Source of the DNA: Dehalococcoidia bacterium SM23_28_2
GTDB taxonomy: Bacteria; Chloroflexota; Dehalococcoidia; SM23-28-2
Assembly: GCA_001303545.1 (NCBI GenBank)
Contig: LJUA01000087.1
Coordinates: 1-5,666, forward strand
DNA length: 5,666 bases
Direction of reading: 5' to 3'
The position numbers and the translations under genes were made by a program. The notes under the pieces were generated by a model that was not told the origin of the DNA, ran no database searches, and saw only the letters and a list, made by a program, of their open reading frames with translations. Shown piece after piece: positions 5,414 through 5,666 of this stretch. Each line of letters begins with the position of its first letter. The stretch's first letter is position 1.

Positions 5414-5666
5414 CTACGAGCGCCGCATGCGGTTGCCGAGGGTGAAGACAAAGAGGGCGAAGAGGCTGATGCCGAACATTGCCTCGATAGCCGTGAGGAG
5501 ACGAGCACCCCAGCCCACGGGCTCCAACGTGTTGAAGCCGATGGTGGCGAAGGCGGAGATGCTGTGGACGAGGGCGGTGATGGGGCTGTGGGTGGGCTGG
5601 CCCTGCAACGCGCCGACGTCTCCAGAGGCGATGTTGCCCGCCGCGGCGTAGATGAGGGCGAATAGG
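5414..5666 (-). CDS. C-terminal pore region of a two-TM potassium-channel-like protein (partial, runs off the window)
   Basis: The minus-strand frame is open from the window edge to a TAG at 5414-5416, giving 83 codons. Its translation begins LFALIYAAAGNIASGDVGAL and lies in the same frame as a TTG at 5606-5608, so that TTG is internal rather than the start. The visible part has the end of an outer membrane helix, a pore helix (SPITALVHSISAF), a filter-like TIGFN (5531-5545), LEPVGWGARL, then an inner helix ending FALFVFTLGNRMRRS. This order matches the Ion_trans_2 pore fold, which passes K+ through the membrane. The usual TxGYG filter is replaced by TIGFN, so selectivity is open to doubt. 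The protein ends with a basic tail just after the inner helix, so it has no C-terminal RCK domain. It lies 92 bp upstream of the secreted-protein gene on the same strand. Confidence 0.75.
   Translation of the reverse strand, partial: LFALIYAAAGNIASGDVGALQGQPTHSPITALVHSISAFATIGFNTLEPVGWGARLLTAIEAMFGISLFALFVFTLGNRMRRS

Overview
This is a GC-rich bacterial window holding four complete protein genes, one tRNA and fragments of two more genes cut by the window edges. Nothing in it is a canonical mobile element, CRISPR array or defence system. The best clue to the host is the secreted protein at 4353-5321, whose signal peptide, threonine-proline linker and C-terminal carbohydrate-binding-like beta-sandwich form a layout common in Chloroflexota (for example Dehalococcoidia-like lineages). 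The PAS/GAF/GGDEF sensor and GTG starts fit that but do not prove it, so the taxonomic call is an inference.

Layout. Positions 3-65 are the last codons of an unidentified plus-strand gene. It is followed after 16 bp by a tandem-domain FMN-binding split-barrel (pyridoxamine-phosphate-oxidase-like) protein at 82-894. That gene converges on a minus-strand gene at 950-3175, with a small GC hairpin between them. The minus-strand gene encodes a membrane HAMP-PAS-GAF-GGDEF protein, a probable c-di-GMP synthase with an altered active site. A 198-bp divergent intergenic region follows, carrying a strong extended -10 promoter at 3337-3364. This promoter drives a CAT-anticodon tRNA (3374-3448), more likely tRNA-Ile2 than elongator Met. 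A CoA-pyrophosphatase-type Nudix hydrolase (3475-4059) starts only 26 bp after the tRNA CCA with no terminator in between, so the two are probably transcribed together. An intrinsic terminator at 4192-4223 closes that unit.

The right end is on the minus strand. The secreted protein gene (4353-5321) has a candidate promoter whose spacer is filled by a 16-bp inverted repeat, a possible operator. Upstream of it, running off the window, is the C-terminal pore of a two-TM potassium-channel-like protein with an unusual selectivity filter (TIGFN instead of TxGYG).

The genes do not form one obvious pathway. They look like ordinary chromosomal housekeeping and signalling genes. The items most worth a second look are the degenerate but I-site-bearing GGDEF domain, the tRNA-Nudix joint transcript, the channel filter and the dyad-spaced promoter.
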